Both the position numbers and the translations under genes were made by a program. A DNA stretch of 21,719 bases from Spirochaetaceae bacterium (GTDB lineage: Bacteria; Spirochaetota; Spirochaetia; Treponematales; Breznakiellaceae). How positions within the stretch are numbered: position 1 is the stretch's first letter; each line of letters starts with the position of its first letter. The DNA is taken from positions 1 to 21,719 of the forward strand of contig JAIRPH010000202.1 of assembly GCA_031257135.1 (NCBI GenBank), given 5' to 3'. This document shows positions 21,677 through 21,719 of this stretch, one piece after another. A model generated the notes under the pieces. It was not told where the DNA came from. It saw only the letters and a program-made list of their open reading frames with translations, and ran no database searches.

Positions 21677-21719
21677 ATGGCTAGTTGTAAAATGTTGTCA
21701 GAAAAAGCTTTTTCCCGCG
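21677..21719 (+). CDS. 5' end of an unidentified gene (partial)
   Basis: ATG 21677 opens a frame that stays open to the window edge (MASCKMLSEKAFSR, 14 codons). The call rests on the well-formed promoter just upstream and on the start-codon spacing shared with other first genes here. Nothing can be said of function. Confidence 0.4.
   Translation, partial: MASCKMLSEKAFSR

Overview
The window looks like part of a bacterial chromosome from a spirochaete, most likely a gut treponeme. This is inference from gene content and gene style: a Bmp-type purine/nucleoside ABC transporter, a membrane-anchored TPR protein, and an ECF-type nickel/cobalt transporter with NikK and NikL parts. No rRNA, tRNA, CRISPR array, transposase or integrase is visible.

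Layout, left to right. Positions 1-3018 (+ strand): the 3' end of an unidentified gene, a GNAT acetyltransferase, then a tightly overlapping set rpe / TPR membrane protein / dtd. Positions 3196-5490: a DUF1537-type four-carbon acid sugar kinase followed by a PdxA-family dehydrogenase, together a likely D-threonate/D-erythronate catabolic pair. Positions 5592-6566: moaA on its own promoter, convergent with a minus-strand MoxR ATPase / DUF58 pair (6592-8743). Positions 8857-11128: two tandem paralogous EcoRI-type adenine DNA methyltransferases, each behind its own copy of a related promoter, with no restriction nuclease beside them. Positions 11276-15534: nikK1-nikK2-nikL-nikM-nikQ-nikO behind a near-consensus promoter and a structured leader of about 136 nt whose last hairpin covers the ribosome binding site. 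Positions 15550-15955: a gene-free array of 19 units repeating every 21 bp. Positions 15964-21492 (minus strand): an operon for the Bmp-type substrate-binding protein, its two-domain ATPase, two permeases and a divergent polysaccharide deacetylase. The right edge carries the first codons of another + strand gene.

Functional picture. The right half holds two importers. One is for Ni/Co, to feed metalloenzymes that are not in the window. The other is for nucleosides. The left half is housekeeping and sugar-acid metabolism. The methyltransferase block is A+T-richer than its surroundings and looks acquired.

Main points for a second look: (1) the 21-bp periodic array; (2) the nik leader, with two mutually exclusive hairpins controlling the Shine-Dalgarno sequence; (3) a repeated arrangement in which the -10 box lies 6-8 nt before the start codon, implying leaderless mRNAs for rpe, moxR, both methyltransferases and the right-edge gene; (4) the duplicated orphan methyltransferases and the odd junction between them; (5) an 11-bp tandem duplication over the nikO start codon.
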